This document shows, in pieces, positions 1 through 11,875 of a stretch of DNA of 64,000 nt (positions are counted from its first letter, which is position 1; each line of letters begins with the position of its first letter). The notes beneath the pieces are model-generated. The model did no database searches and was not told the origin of the DNA. It was given only the letters and a program-made list of their open reading frames with translations. Source of the DNA: Magicicada septendecula (Eukaryota; Arthropoda; Insecta; Hemiptera; Cicadidae); NCBI GenBank assembly GCA_034769895.1, contig CM068369.1:148776574-148840573 (forward strand), written 5' to 3'. The translations under genes were made by a program, and so were the position numbers.

Positions 1-1395
1 ATACAATTCTTACCTTGTAGTGTTTGCACAAAATTCTAATTCTCTAATTATTAAAACGTTATGAAGTTGCTTGGTCCTTGCTATAACATTAATACATAAC
101 ATATTTATCCTTCCATAACAAAATAAACAATTATTAAAACATATAACATATAAATAAGTTCATTTTTCTATAGGCATTACATATGGCCTAGATTTTTGTC
201 ATTAGTTTTTGATGATAATTTGTCTTTTTCGGTATTATTATGGGATTTTTTGGGTATTCACTTAGAGTTTGTTATATTGTTTATCTTGATACATTTTATT
301 TTTACTGTAATATTACTTAGCATCTTACTGTCTTGCATAGATGAGTTATTTTCTTGGTGTGACAATTTTCACTTTTATATTCAATATTCTCTAAGAATTA
401 AGCTTATTTTCAACTGAGCAAGTATATTTCCATTGTACATTATAGGATTGTACCTTTTTCCTTTATTTTTTCTAATATTCTGCAATTATTCTGTCAAATA
501 TAACTATTTTTGTGATTGTTTTTTGGTCTCAGCCTGGTATGGTATAGGTAAATAGTTTCATAACTTGACTGTTAAAGTGTTTTAGGTGGTCATATATATA
601 AGTATAGTTACATTATATTGTATTGCAACTTTAGAATACAATTTTGTTGCATTTTGACAACAAAAAAATTCATAAATGTTGCAATTATATATGTTCATCA
701 CATGTTTTCAGTTTAACATGGTTTTGATTATTTTAATTGATTTCTCATCAATTTACAGCTTTCTCTATTTACGATAATTTGTTTGCCTTTGTCTAATTGA
801 CATTTACATATAGTTTTTATATTAATTCTATAATAATTAATTTTCACATAAAATCTGAGTGATTGGTCTCAGTTCCTAAACCTAGATTTTTTGGCATAAC
901 ATTTATATATTTTTTATTTTAACTTACATCCTTTTTAATAATGTATTCAAATCATTTAATACATTTATTTTATTTATATTACAAAGTATAATAATAGCTC
1001 TTGTCCATTAATTCACAATAAATAGTTTTTTATACCCTATTCAGAGTTACATTTATTAATATGTAATGACCTCATTTGGTCATTTCTGAGATTATCTGTT
1101 TTTCTTATAGTATATTATCAGTTTTACACTGTTCTTCACTTAAACAATATATATCGGGTTTGAGTCTTAGTCATAGTCTTTGTCGTTTTTTCATGTTAAT
1201 GATATTAATTATCGGACAATGTTACAAAATTTTTCGGATTACTTGGGTTCGATACTGTTCACCTCACCTTCCTCTCATGATAATTTACTTTGCAATTAAA
1301 TTCCTTTATGGAACGTTCTGTGACGTTACAATATTGCAGCGAAATAACAAGTATGTACAGAATACAAATCTTTCTCAGACATTCTGTGGCAGAGA
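1..1395. other. AT-rich intergenic stretch
   Basis: Very AT-rich, T-biased DNA. Short reading frames at 196-417 and 1076-1399 have the low-complexity, Phe/Ile/Leu-rich composition expected of T-rich noncoding DNA and show no recognisable domain. I see no gene, repeat border or RNA here. Confidence 0.6.
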
Positions 1396-1545
1396 ATAAC
1401 TCCTTACTTGGAATTATATCTGGAAGAGTACCAAGGAGGATTTAAAGTCGACATGTATTAGAGTGCACACACATGCAAGAAGTCACGAAAAACAATATCA
1501 GGAAGTATCAGGTTTTGGACAGGCGTATAAAAGAATCTCGTTGAT
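1396..1545 (+). pseudogene. LINE reverse-transcriptase fragment
   Basis: Two short stretches in different frames resemble consecutive parts of a non-LTR retrotransposon reverse transcriptase. The frame from 1396 reads ITPYLELYLEEYQGGFK, close to the 'EYQGGFR' motif of LINE polymerases. After a frame change, the frame from 1463 reads on to GFGQAYKRIS near 1530, which matches the catalytic-palm 'VDFKQAYDSI' motif in shape; the expected Asp is not kept. The spacing of the two motifs fits the family. The rest of the protein is absent, so this is an old, 5'- and 3'-truncated scrap. The call rests on motif resemblance alone. Confidence 0.4.
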
Positions 1546-4089
1546 ACGCAACCTAAGTACAAACTTCAGTAAAAAGTGTTAATTCTTGAAAAATTGTAAC
1601 CAAAGTATCAGAATAATGATTTCAGAATTTTTGTTAATGAAAATATCCATGTTGAAAATACGTTTTAGGGCTACTCAAGTTAATTAATGTAATATTAAAT
1701 ATTGTAGACACATTGAATGGAATTCTGATTTAAATAGGTGGTATTAGATATTAAAATATTATATTAATTATTTGCAATTCTTATCATAGTAGCAGTTACT
1801 GTATGGTATCAACTTCTGCAACCATAATAATATAATATACACTTACATTCACCTTAATGTAAACAAAACTAAGACAATGTTATGAACTATACGTAACTTA
1901 CAATTAAATAACAACTTTGTCTATAATACAAATTTCATATTAAATTTAAGAAGAAATTGTACATAAAATTATCTCATGTCGTTTACAAACATGATTTAGA
2001 GACAGATGACAGGCATATGATACACTGAGAGATGAAGCAAAATGCCAAAATTCCGTTTTTTGAAATATTTTAGAGCGCAGCTGTAAAGTTGATGTGAGGA
2101 TTCTTCCGTTTGCCTGAAACTTTATGATACTCACGAGCTCCGTTAGAATGTGCCTATTCACGAATACGTATATCTAAAACACTAAATGCTGTATTTGCAA
2201 GAAAAGTTACTTATTGCATATATACGTTCAGTGTTACTGACACTTTTATTTTACTTTAATATATAAGTTTACAAATATTTTTAAAATACGTTAATTTAAT
2301 TTATTCACTGAATTCCTTATAGGTATTATATAGATACCAAACCAATAAAATTAAATATAACTGATTTACATTTTATTGGTTCTTACCGCCCTCGTCTTGC
2401 AAACACATAGTTTACTGTGTAAACCGTTTTTGTATAATCAACCATATGTCATATTCATTGTCTAAAAGTTTTTATAAGTTTATAAAATAGACCTTTACGA
2501 CATGTTCGCATAGGTTTGTTGCGATATCTTGACATTAAAATTGTGATATTGAGTATATACAGTAGGTCTTATATAAAATATGGTTTTCTTTGTAAAATTT
2601 ATATTACACATTTTTACTAATCAACATAAATTCTATGTCTTTTTCTAACAGATTGTAAAAATTATTTGCTTCCAAACGATTGTGATTTTAGAAGTAAATT
2701 TTGCAGAGAACATCATTTATTTTACCATTACACCAAAGTGTTTTACTAGTAAAACTTTACTAAAAACATATTGTGTCTAATAAGTATAGAGAACTTTTAA
2801 AAAGTGAAAAAGGAAGAAAAAACACCGAGTTGAATTGTGCGATGTTCGGAAAATTCTGTAAATTAAAAGTAATGCAGATACACATTAAAGAATATTTCTT
2901 TCCAATTTTCTAAACACAATTAAGACGACTAAATTGATATTTTGTCAATGTATCAGATAGTAATAAGGGCATACTTTCATTGTTACAATAAAACACACCA
3001 AAGTGTTTAATGTAAGCTCCATTAAAAAAAAAAAAAAAAACAGGAAGCAAATAAATATCTAAGATGACAAACAAATACGCCTACAATTTAAATAATTCAC
3101 TTAAAACATGACAATTTTTTATCTAATATGCATGTAATTAGTAAGTCGAGCAAGACTATCACAGTTTGTAAAATTGTAAATTATGTACCTATGTTGACAC
3201 ATTATAAGTTATGACAGTCTTAAAGTTATAATTCAATTTGCCGACAAAACATTAGTAATACAACTATGAAACGGGTTGTTTCAGACAATTTATAATTACC
3301 GTGTTCTGAGCTTCAAGTTTGTTATGACCGATTATCATTACGCACTGAGATTCAACCCGTTTGTGCCAGCAAAAACAAAAGAAATAAAATATGGTAACAA
3401 TTTAATGGAACTCAAACATTAAATTAACTAACTGTTCCTATGAACACAATAATTCAGTATTCGCTGTTCATATCTTGCACATCTGTTCATTAATTAAGTT
3501 ATCCCAAAATTCAATGACTCAGAGTAGAAGCAAATAATAACTTATTATCACATCTTTCCCTCGTGAGAACTCCGCTTTGAACTACAAAATTCCTCGTCTG
3601 TGCGCCAATGCTACTGAGAAAGTTAAGTCTCGTGTATGCCTTATAATATTCATACATCTGTAGTAAACTTTCATCGTGCTGCGCTGTTCCTTTCACACCT
3701 AATAGGCCAATGAGTACAATAAATGTACTACGTGATTGAAAAGTTATTTTTATTTCTATCGGAGTTTAACATCTTCTTTTAGTATTCCCACATTGTGCAT
3801 GAGTAAAAATACAGTGAATTTCATGAATTGTTTCCCAGAATTCATAGTGAAATTTTTGTTAGACATTACACTTTCGTGGGAAAAATGGTGAGTTATACGG
3901 TACAGAAGACTACCTTATAAATAAAATATACTGAAATAGAACTTTGCAGTAAAGGAAAGTGTAGCTAGGACTACATGCTGATATATCATTTTATGACGTT
4001 ATAGAAATGTTAACATTTGATTTTTGTTTGATTATGTTAATTAGATATAAGTTTTGAATTAAGAATTGGGTAAAAAACTATTATGTATC
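1546..4089. other. AT-rich stretch without recognisable gene
   Basis: AT-rich DNA with an A17 run near 3024-3041 that could be a retroposon tail, although I find no body for it. Small frames on the minus strand (1946-2161, 3511-3696) have no recognisable domain. Nothing else is supported. Confidence 0.5.
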
Positions 4090-5056
4090 AAAAGGCCCAT
4101 ACATTTATTGGTGATCATGTCAGGTGCGAGTTTAATGTGCGAGTGCGCGAGTGCGCGTGTCATTCGTATTTTATGAATAACTCTGTTATAAATGAACGTA
4201 TTGAACTGAGATTTGGACAGTGCAAGCATCTTAAATAGCGCTATATTTTCTGGGTGCCAGAGACCTGTTACATACTATTTTAATAGGGATTTGTTTAGAA
4301 AAATCAACTTCTATAGATTCCTTATCTTTTAGAAGTCAGAAAATTTATAGATAAATTCTATACCTGCTTATGCAGAAATCTGACAATCTGTTGAAGAAGT
4401 TGTCTATCAGTTCTATCCGTCAATCACGTGATAGGTGTTTCGACCAATCAGCGGCCTCAATTTTCATTAAAATTGGGTCTCCGACGACGAAAGTCTAGTT
4501 AGTTCCATCCAGCAGCTCGAATATTACGGACGTGGTCCCTGTGCGAGTTTTTCGGACAGAAACGTTCTTATGTAAGAGTTATCAAGGACAATTTAGCGAC
4601 GAGTTACCCGTTAGCTAATACCTTGTATTGGTACGAACTCAATATTTTTCAAATAATAAAATATTTATATTTAAACAGTCCTAGTCTCGCGTGAGTCAAT
4701 ATTTCCGCATAGGGGAGGTTTATCCATCCGGAATACTCCTGTATTAACGCGAGGACACCTCAAGACGCGGGAAGGTGCACGCTTAAAGCACCATAGTAAA
4801 TAAATATTAAATTACAGCCCAGTTCAGTACCTTGAGATAAAGAGTAAACTGTTATCGGTGTGTCGGTGTGCGTGCGTACAAGAGGAGTGTCAGCGAAGCG
4901 TCAGTGTGCGGAGAGGAGCAGACGACGAGGGAGCAGATTTCGACGGATCACAGGACTAGCAGTGAGACGAATCAGCATATTTGGATACAACGTTCAAGTA
5001 AATTGACAATTTTAAACAGATCAGTTCTAATAATTCAAAGACAATTATTAAAGTAA
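4090..5056 (+). promoter_or_regulatory. GC-richer promoter-like or LTR-like block
   Basis: This block is clearly richer in G+C and CpG than its surroundings. It holds a CACGTG E-box (4425-4430), a CCAAT box (4444-4448), a CpG-containing stretch around 4480-4560 and a polyadenylation-type AATAAA (4655-4660). A promoter followed about 200 bases later by a polyadenylation signal is the layout of an LTR, but I could not find matching TG...CA ends or a target duplication. A host promoter with a 5' noncoding exon is the alternative. The small frame at 4868-5056 shows no domain and is probably chance. Confidence 0.3.
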
Positions 5057-6647
5057 AATAAATTATTTGTGAATTACAGACCGTTTTTAAAATTTGTTTC
5101 AAAATATACAACCTTGCTCCAGATAACTGATTACATTGTTCAATTATTACTGTGCCTAATATAAGTTTTGTCGCAGTACATATGTGTAAATTTCTTTATT
5201 CAGAAAATCTGATTTAAAATATGATCTTTAAATTTATGTTTATTATTACTTCTAATATAAAAAAGCCTAAGAATTGGGTTTTTTGAACTTTTGAAAGCAT
5301 GAAAGGAAAATGCTAGGTAATCAAGCTCAATTCTATACCAAAAAGTGCTTTAAATCCGGAAATGTTGTTTTTAAAACTGAAAATATGCTGGCATGATTGT
5401 GTTTTATCTGAAGGAGATTACTGTGATGGAGACAAGATAAATTTAGGCCTACAAGAAAAAAACTGTTTTTCATAAAAGCAGGAACTGCATGAACTTTCTG
5501 ATAAAGCTTGTATATTTTTGTGTGAGATTTCACGTGTAGATCCCACGTTGATGCTACTAAGACTTATGTACTTCAGTCGGACTGTAGTATTCCCCCAACA
5601 GTAGATATATAGTGATGGATGTCTAATAAAGCTGTACAAAACGAATTCCTTATCTACTTAATGTATCTAGCTAACCGGCGTTAGGAATACAACATAATTA
5701 CTAGATTTTGATAACAACTAGAAGAATTGAAATGAAAATCTCAAAGTTAAATACAAATGGCACAATTCCAATGTAAAATATTTGCACTTTATTGGAAGCT
5801 TTACCTTTATCGTGATACCAAATAATTCAAAGTATTTAGTATTACAAGGCCGGTCGTAGACTAAGTAAATTCTTTAGTCTCATTACTAAAAAAATGTTTA
5901 TTCTAAAGTATTTACATAAATAAACGCTTTTCAATATTTTTTAAAGCTCTTTAGTTAGTATCTCAGCACTAATTAGCATAGCTAGTGCATAAAAATCGGT
6001 ACTTACGATCTATGTAGTTCTATTTATATACGTGAAATCGTGTTTACATTTGATAACGTTAAGTAAATAACTCATTCACTGAAAATTCTATAACGAGAAT
6101 AATTTATGCCTATTATATGTGATTATCAGTTTTGAACTAAAATATAATTATCCCAATTTTTGTTTTAGTAGGTATACATTTTGGCAAAAGTGCTCATCAA
6201 CTTATAATATTTTCACGGTATATCTGTTGTGGTAACAGACATGCGTCATTGAAACTGTAGGCCTACCTCACATGGTTTTACTGGTTTAGTACACTCCATT
6301 ATTCACTATTGACGTGGTGCTCAATCAGTTTATTACAATACGCGCCGTTTCATTTAACAATTGTATAACGTACCTGAAGAGTACTCCAAATCCTCTAAAT
6401 TAAAGCGGTACAAATGTGGGGTGCTTTGCTTTACAAATTGCAGCACAATACCTCTGCTGCACTACAATTATTCAGTGTTTGTGCTATATGAAAGACTACA
6501 AATATAACCTTTGAACCGGAGTTTCGAAAGTTTTCTACATTTTGTTACCTGCAAACATATGTATTCACGTGAGAATTGCATTCATATAATTGAGTAAGCA
6601 AAACAACTGAAACCATCAGAGTCACCGTTATTATAAACATTTTCCGG
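5057..6647. other. AT-rich stretch without recognisable gene
   Basis: AT-rich DNA. The two minus-strand frames around 5333-5639 overlap each other and show no recognisable motif. No repeat border was found. Confidence 0.5.
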
Positions 6648-6735
6648 ACTGTCTGGCCGTGATCCTATGTTGGGAAATGCAAACGTTTCAACCACCCATT
6701 GGTGACCATTTTCACTGCCGGAAGGACTAAAAAGT
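6640..6735 (-). repeat. Penelope-type terminal segment with degenerate hammerhead-like motif
   Basis: About 90 bases align with 62041-62130: both have 'CCGG.CTGT.TGGCCGT', then 'CC.ATGTT', then 'ACGTTTC', then a GC-containing arm and 'CACTG' in the minus-strand sense. On the minus strand the order is a GTGAAAA box (a degraded CTGANGA), a potential short stem, then GAAAC. That order is typical of the hammerhead-like ends of Penelope-like retroelements. No coding region of the element is recognisable beside it. Confidence 0.4.
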
Positions 6736-6959
6736 ACTGGCCACGGTCTCCGTCAGTAAAACCACAGTACTGTGGATATAGCTCGGAAAGTATTTACGAC
6801 GCCAGCCGGGAATGCTTACGGCAACATCTCAGTCACAGTTTCAATAACTCACGTCCGTTACTACAACAGAATAAATCCGTTTTGACGAGAATAAATTAAT
6901 TTCTACAGATAAACTACAAAGAAAATAACTAACCCTAATCACAGAAAATAAGTTACCAA

Positions 6960-7210
6960 TAATCGGTGTTCTAACTTGGAAGTACGGACTGTGTCAAGGC
7001 CGCAGTTAATTACGTAGTTCACACGGGCTCTAAGACGTAATTAGGAACGTACTGGTCTGTGAGCGAAGGTATAAATACATGGCGGCAGCGGTCTCGAGAA
7101 AACTCTCACGGGTGCGTTGACAGTCACATATGTCACACACACACATCAGAGCAAGATTCTTCTGGCACATTCGACAAACACGTAGATATTTCTGTAATGT
7201 CGTAACACTA
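6960..7210 (+). repeat. Divergent LTR-like promoter fragment
   Basis: A segment with 'caaggccgcagttaattacg' and, about 85 bases on, the TATA box 'tataaata' (7070-7077) parallels the LTR at 12002-12574, which has 'caaggccgcagtgaattacg' followed by 'tataaata' at 12248-12255. It ends near a 'gtcgtaaca' resembling that LTR's 3' tip. I read it as a divergent fossil LTR or LTR fragment of the same Gypsy family. A host core promoter is the alternative. Confidence 0.35.
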
Positions 7211-8553
7211 TTAAGATTTGGAGGTAAGCCAAGATATCATGTACAGAACTAACAAAAAAAATTACGCTCTGAATTGTTTCAAGTGATACCAAATGGTGCC
7301 TGGTGAATGTCTAAACATAACACTCATAATCAACTTGAAATTGTTTTATCAATAAAGATAGTGAGCATTATGTAACAAGGATGACAAACAGAAATAACCC
7401 TGTTGCACACCACTATAGACAAAATTTTCCGATTATCGCTTTCAGGTTTCACAGATCTGAAATATCTGTGCGTGTATCTGTGATTTCCGATCTAACGATG
7501 AGCCGTAAAGCTTGAAAGCGCTAATAAAAAAAAATGTCGACAGTCTTGTGCAACGGTGTTTTTTTTTGTAATTATAACAGCAACAAAACTTTATTAAAAA
7601 AAGTAAGAATGATGTGTTTATAACATATTCTAGCTCTTTAAAAAATTAATTAAAATTGACTCTAAATATAGGCCTATACAATTTGTGGAGTAATCTCTTT
7701 GTGAGAAAAATGACACATAAATTACGCATTACGTTAGCATTCTTATTGCTTATCACTAGCTGATTACTTTTGTGGTCACTAAATTAAAATTTGAATGGAA
7801 ATAGAGACCATTATGAACTTTTGTGACCTTATGTTAACGTTGGTTTGTAAGACGTAGAGTGGAAATGGTTAGAACTATCATACAGAGGGGTGAAAATCGC
7901 TCTTCGTTAAAAGCGATATCCCTATGGACAATTACTACTACGTTAATTTGTATTTTTCCATTGTACTGCTGGACGCTACATTCATTATAAATGTATGCAA
8001 TGACATATTCCACTATGCCGTTCCTATTTTTTGTATGTCTATATCTGTGATTCAACAATATATGTAAGTACTATTAGTTATTCTATACAAAACAACGCCA
8101 TTGTTAATACCATACAACGTATATATTATAATTAACTCTCATCACAATTATATTACTTTATATTTTATGTTGTAGGCATGAATATGAGATAAAATAAGTC
8201 TCGAAACGTCGCACAAAATCTGGATTTTCATTAGACCGAAACTCGATGTCCACTTGGAATCATAATTAACATGTCGATAAATAATATTCTTAACTTATTT
8301 TATATGAACACATAAATTACAATGGGCGAATATGCAAATAAAATAAATGTAAACAGTTGTACATAGTTTGAAATGAAGCATACGGGAACAAACCATCTTA
8401 AACCTGTTTTTTTTTGTGAACAATGAGTTATTTGGTCACTGAGGGATGGCGAACTGCGTGTGTGTGTGTATACAATGTTTCTGACGTATGTGTGTGTGTT
8501 GCATAACCTGATCGAAGGAGGAGAACAATAGTGTCTTTGTGTACCACTGTATT
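7211..8553. other. AT-rich stretch without recognisable gene
   Basis: AT-rich DNA with a small GT-rich patch near 8457-8500. The minus-strand frame at 7834-8058 shows no domain. No other feature is supported. Confidence 0.5.
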
Positions 8554-8561
8554 AACTTGTG

Positions 8562-9821
8562 CACCTTAACTTAAGGCCGCCTCACCTTCACAATTAAAGG
8601 GGAACAATAGAGCAAAAATGAAGTCTCATCCAGTGAACAAAGTACTTAATAAACGCAGATGTGTAGATTTTGTATAAAAGCACGTCCAGCAAACGTTTTA
8701 ACAATACTTGTTAATTCAAAATTAAGAAATTACATATTATAATATTACCGGTATTCAGTTTCTATAGGCCTACATTTATTATTAACAAATGTAGACTATA
8801 AAAAATGTAGCGATATAAAACATTTATAACGAAAAAATGTTTTAATAAATATGCAAATTCCTTGTAGGTCTAAAGCGCATCGTCAAAACAATATCATAAG
8901 GTAACATAAAGTTAAACAAAGAATTACATTAAAAGTAATAAAATAAATCACTTACCATTAAAGGTTAATTGTTCCGCCTTCTATTAATAAACACTTAATA
9001 TTGATTTTTAATATTTAATCAACATTTAAAACGAGACATTATAAAATGTATCTTTCCTGGTCTTCATTCCCGCAAAGTGGTTTATTAAATCACTATGATC
9101 TAAAGACGAAGCATTGTCGTTTTCAATTAAAAGTATCGCTAGATTTGATACCCTCTCTTGAGATATTTTTGAACGTAGGTAGGATTTAATCAATTGAAGC
9201 TTAACTTACTAAACGATCTTTCACAAAAAGACAGATACACTGGGAAGAAATGGACACCATTATATCTCTATTCACCATTATATCTCGGAAGGATTGAGAT
9301 TTTTCGCTTAGCCAAGCTTCCATATCTTGTACAGAAGTACCGGGAACACGGTCTACATTGTTGTTAGGCATGTTCTGTCCTTCATCGCCTGTAATTTCAA
9401 GACGGCACGATGCATCATGGTACTAGAACCAACTGAATCTTGTAACTGTGCTTTGACACTTTCACAGTTTGAAGTATTCACGTCGTTAACTTTACTGTAT
9501 TTATGAACACCCTCGTCGCTAATAACATCTATTTTATGATCGCAAGTCGATTTCTTGTTAATTGTAATACTTTGACACTCAGGGCTTGATTTTCCTTGAA
9601 TAAAAGACTTCATAAACTCTTTAGAACTTGTTGTAATTCTTAATCTTATATTAAGAAAATCTTATATTCTTGTAGTTGTTAAGGAATAGTTATATCAAAG
9701 AAACAAGTTGTTTGGAGTTTTATAAACTGAAAACAATTTTTTCAAGTCAGTGCTCACTTTGCCGCCCTCCTGGCTATACCGCCCAGGGCGGCTGCCCCCT
9801 TGGCCCCCCCGTACGACTCTG
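8562..9821 (-). mobile_element. hAT DNA transposon, internally deleted, 8-bp TSD
   Basis: The interval is flanked on both sides by the same 8 bases, aacttgtg (8554-8561 and 9822-9829), the duplication length of hAT elements. The right end, read on the minus strand, starts CAGAGTCGTACGGGGGGGCC and continues with the G/C-rich 'CCGCCCTGGGCGG' block common in hAT elements. The left end starts CACCTTAACTTAAGGCCGCC, so the terminal repeats are imperfect. Inside, on the minus strand, are pieces of a hAT transposase: an N-terminal frame (9353-9613) and the C-terminal dimerisation region (about 9060-9220). The central catalytic part is missing, so this copy is non-autonomous. Confidence 0.75.
9055..9613 (-). 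pseudogene. hAT transposase remnant (C-terminal dimerisation domain)
   Basis: On the minus strand, 9613-9353 encodes an 86-residue frame starting MKSFIQGKSSPE. It is followed by an uninterpreted stretch, then at about 9217-9060 by the hallmark of the hAT C-terminal dimerisation domain: FCERSFSKL in one frame, then, after a one-base frame change, LIKSYLRSKISQERVSNLAI and LLIEND. Complete transposases of this group have several hundred residues; here the N-terminal piece is joined almost directly to the C-terminus, so the RNase H-like catalytic core has been lost. It is not functional. The family assignment is secure from the C-terminal motif; the link to the N-terminal frame is inferred from order and strand. 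Confidence 0.7.
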
Positions 9822-9829
9822 AACTTGTG

Positions 9830-10657
9830 GCAGTGAACTTCAGTCCAAACAGGCAGACAATACAATTAATTATGTTTATCTGATAAAATTCTCACACTGA
9901 CAATACTCACAGTAAAGGGAAAGATTTCAGTTTTTGACGTGCCAAATGACGCACGTGTAGGTACACTTTGAATGTAAAGGGTAAACGTATAACAGAACTA
10001 TAAGCAATTTAATCAGTTACTCCGTTATTAAATAAATGACGAGCAATTAATTAATATTTAAATAAAGACAAAAGTCTCACGAATCGTAAGATTTCATTAG
10101 TTTGTACGTTACCATTAATTATGAGTACCAAAATACGAAAAAAGTGATGTGTGAAAACCGGACGCGCTGACCCAAAGTGTACTTGACTGAAATACATAAA
10201 CCTGTTCTATTCTGAACGAGCAAACTGACTCTAGTAATTTGTCCACGGGGACAATATGTCCGATTGCTCAGCAACATAAGACAGACGCCAATCATTCTAT
10301 GGCGGGTGACACTCTGTTCAAAGGACAACCGACAACAGACTCCGGCACTGGAAACATCATCATCATATTCACCATCAAGGAGAAAAACACAACACACACA
10401 CGCCACGGTAACGCAACAGTAAAAAACAGGTGAAAGATGAGCAATTATTATTTATAAACAAAGACAGTAAAGAAGTATAATCATGGCATAACGAAGGAAG
10501 AAATAAAATACAGTAATTGTACATAGTGTAATTACGAAAATTTAAATAATTAATAATTTAAGTATAGTATATAATATTTAATGTGATATAAGTATAATTA
10601 TATAATATAATACAAATAAATAATATAAGAATAACTATAATATAAATATATATGTGT
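9830..10657. other. Stretch without recognisable gene, GC-richer at 10140-10420
   Basis: A patch of mixed composition at about 10140-10420 gives short overlapping frames on both strands (10119-10406 minus, 10239-10433 plus), none with a known domain. The remainder, especially 10440-10660, is very AT-rich. No element border was found. Confidence 0.45.
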
Positions 10658-10665
10658 GTATATAT

Positions 10666-11516
10666 CAGTGGCGGCCCGTGCTTAGGTTGCACGGTTGCAC
10701 AACCCCTATTAAATCCCGAATTGTATTTTAAATTATAGAATTATGAATAAGACAATAAGTAATAATAGTGTTTTCAAGCTAAATCGTAATTAATCATTTG
10801 CCGATTGAAAAACGCAGAGGAATTACTAAAAACCGTACACGCTCTTGCCGCGGTGTACATGGCAAGTGTGCACCGACTGTGACGCGCTTTGTATATGGTG
10901 AAATACAATGGAGTAGTGCTCTGGCTGGCTAGACTCGGTTGTTCCTATTGCAGCGGTATAGGCTCGCTTGGTGTGATTAGGGACTGCAAACCCCGCTTGT
11001 ACCTCACGGCGCCACCACTCTGTTGGTAAATAACACGTTGTGCGCCGGGTTGGAAGTTCGTTGTTAGTGTCAGTTAAGTGTCAGTACAGTTCATCGTTAA
11101 ATGTAAATGATAATAGTATACAGAATTAAGGTGTCATAGTGTAAGATATTTATTATATTTAACTGGTAGGACACAATTAATTCTGTTGTAAACTTAACAA
11201 AAACGCTGTTCAGTTTACGTCCTGTTAAAGAAAAAATTGAAATTAAAGATAGCAGGTAGGCCTACACCAGACCTTTCAAATTTTAATCAAAGTATAAAAT
11301 CAGGTAACAGAAAATTTAATCGTAAATTTAAAAAAGATTCATACAATAAATATTCGTGATTACGTGGGTGTGACACTAAAATTGCATTATTTTGCTTTCC
11401 TTGTGTATTGTTTGGAGGCGAGGAGACTTGGACATTTTCTATTCAGAGAATAAAGCAATTGAATACCATTCAACCCAACTGCAACCCCCAAATTTTTCAA
11501 CCACCAGCCGCCACTG
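10666..11516 (+). mobile_element. hAT-family nonautonomous element, 8-bp TSD gtatatat
   Basis: It begins CAGTGGCGGCCCGTGC and ends with the inverted counterpart GCCGCCACTG. The immediate flanks are both gtatatat (10658-10665 and 11517-11524), an exact 8-base duplication. TIR sequence and TSD length identify the hAT superfamily. At 851 bases it is far too short to be autonomous, but it keeps a stretch of transposase N-terminus (11215-11431) and a CpG-containing segment near 10830-11050. It inserted in a (TA)n tract that also borders the Penelope foldback to its right. Confidence 0.85.
11215..11431 (+). pseudogene. hAT transposase N-terminal fragment with TTF-type zinc finger
   Basis: The frame from 11255 reads GRPTPDLS, a motif found just before the TTF-type zinc finger of many ZMYM6-like hAT transposases. 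It continues in frame to the finger itself: LRGCDTKIALFCFPCVLFGG, with the CysPheProCys pair and a following EETW. One TGA at 11357-11359 stands where the family usually has Trp (YSWL), a single-base TGG to TGA change. About ten codons upstream of 11255 are Lys/Leu-rich and plausible coding. Everything after residue 60, including the catalytic domain, is absent; this is the coding residue of an internally deleted element. Confidence 0.7.
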
Positions 11517-11517
11517 G

Positions 11518-11539
11518 TATATATATATATATATATATA
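11518..11539. repeat. (AT)n microsatellite
   Basis: About eleven AT units between the hAT element and the Penelope foldback; the first bases also serve as the hAT target duplication. Confidence 0.9.
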
Positions 11540-11602
11540 AGTTTAATATTTATAATGAATTTACCTCAAGATATACCTTTTTTTTTCCTTATTAGGAACA
11601 TG

Positions 11603-11632
11603 TTTCGGGTACTATCTTGTACCCATCCTCAG
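11603..11632 (-). ncRNA. Hammerhead-like motif, left arm of foldback
   Basis: On the minus strand: CTGAGGA, one extra T, stem GGGTAC/GTACCC with a six-base loop, then GAAAC. CTGANGA...GAAA is the hammerhead ribozyme core and is known from Penelope-like ends. I do not see the full three-stem junction, so cleavage activity is unproven. Confidence 0.45.
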
Positions 11633-11845
11633 CCTTCTGGTTTTTGTGTCTGGTGAAGTACATATGTGTTGGTTGACTATTATTATTGTGGCTTCCTGTT
11701 GGCTTCTGGAACTTCAAATTGGTTTTATTGTGTGTGATTGTGGTGTATGTGTTAGTTTTTTGTGTATTTTCGATGTTGACAGGAAGCCACAATAATAATA
11801 GTCAACCAACACATATGTACTTCACCAGACACAAAAACCAGAAGG

Positions 11846-11875
11846 CTGAGGATGGGTTCAAGATGGTACCCGAAA
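11846..11875 (+). ncRNA. Hammerhead-like motif, right arm of foldback
   Basis: Plus-strand counterpart of the left-arm motif: CTGAGGA, T, stem GGGTTC/GTACCC with one mismatch, GAAAC. It sits 5' of the 'atgttcctaataag' tail. Confidence 0.45.

Noticed and set aside
196-417. Hydrophobic 73-residue frame suggesting a membrane peptide
   Set aside because: Phe/Leu/Ile-rich frames are expected by chance in T-rich DNA, and similar ones occur throughout the window.
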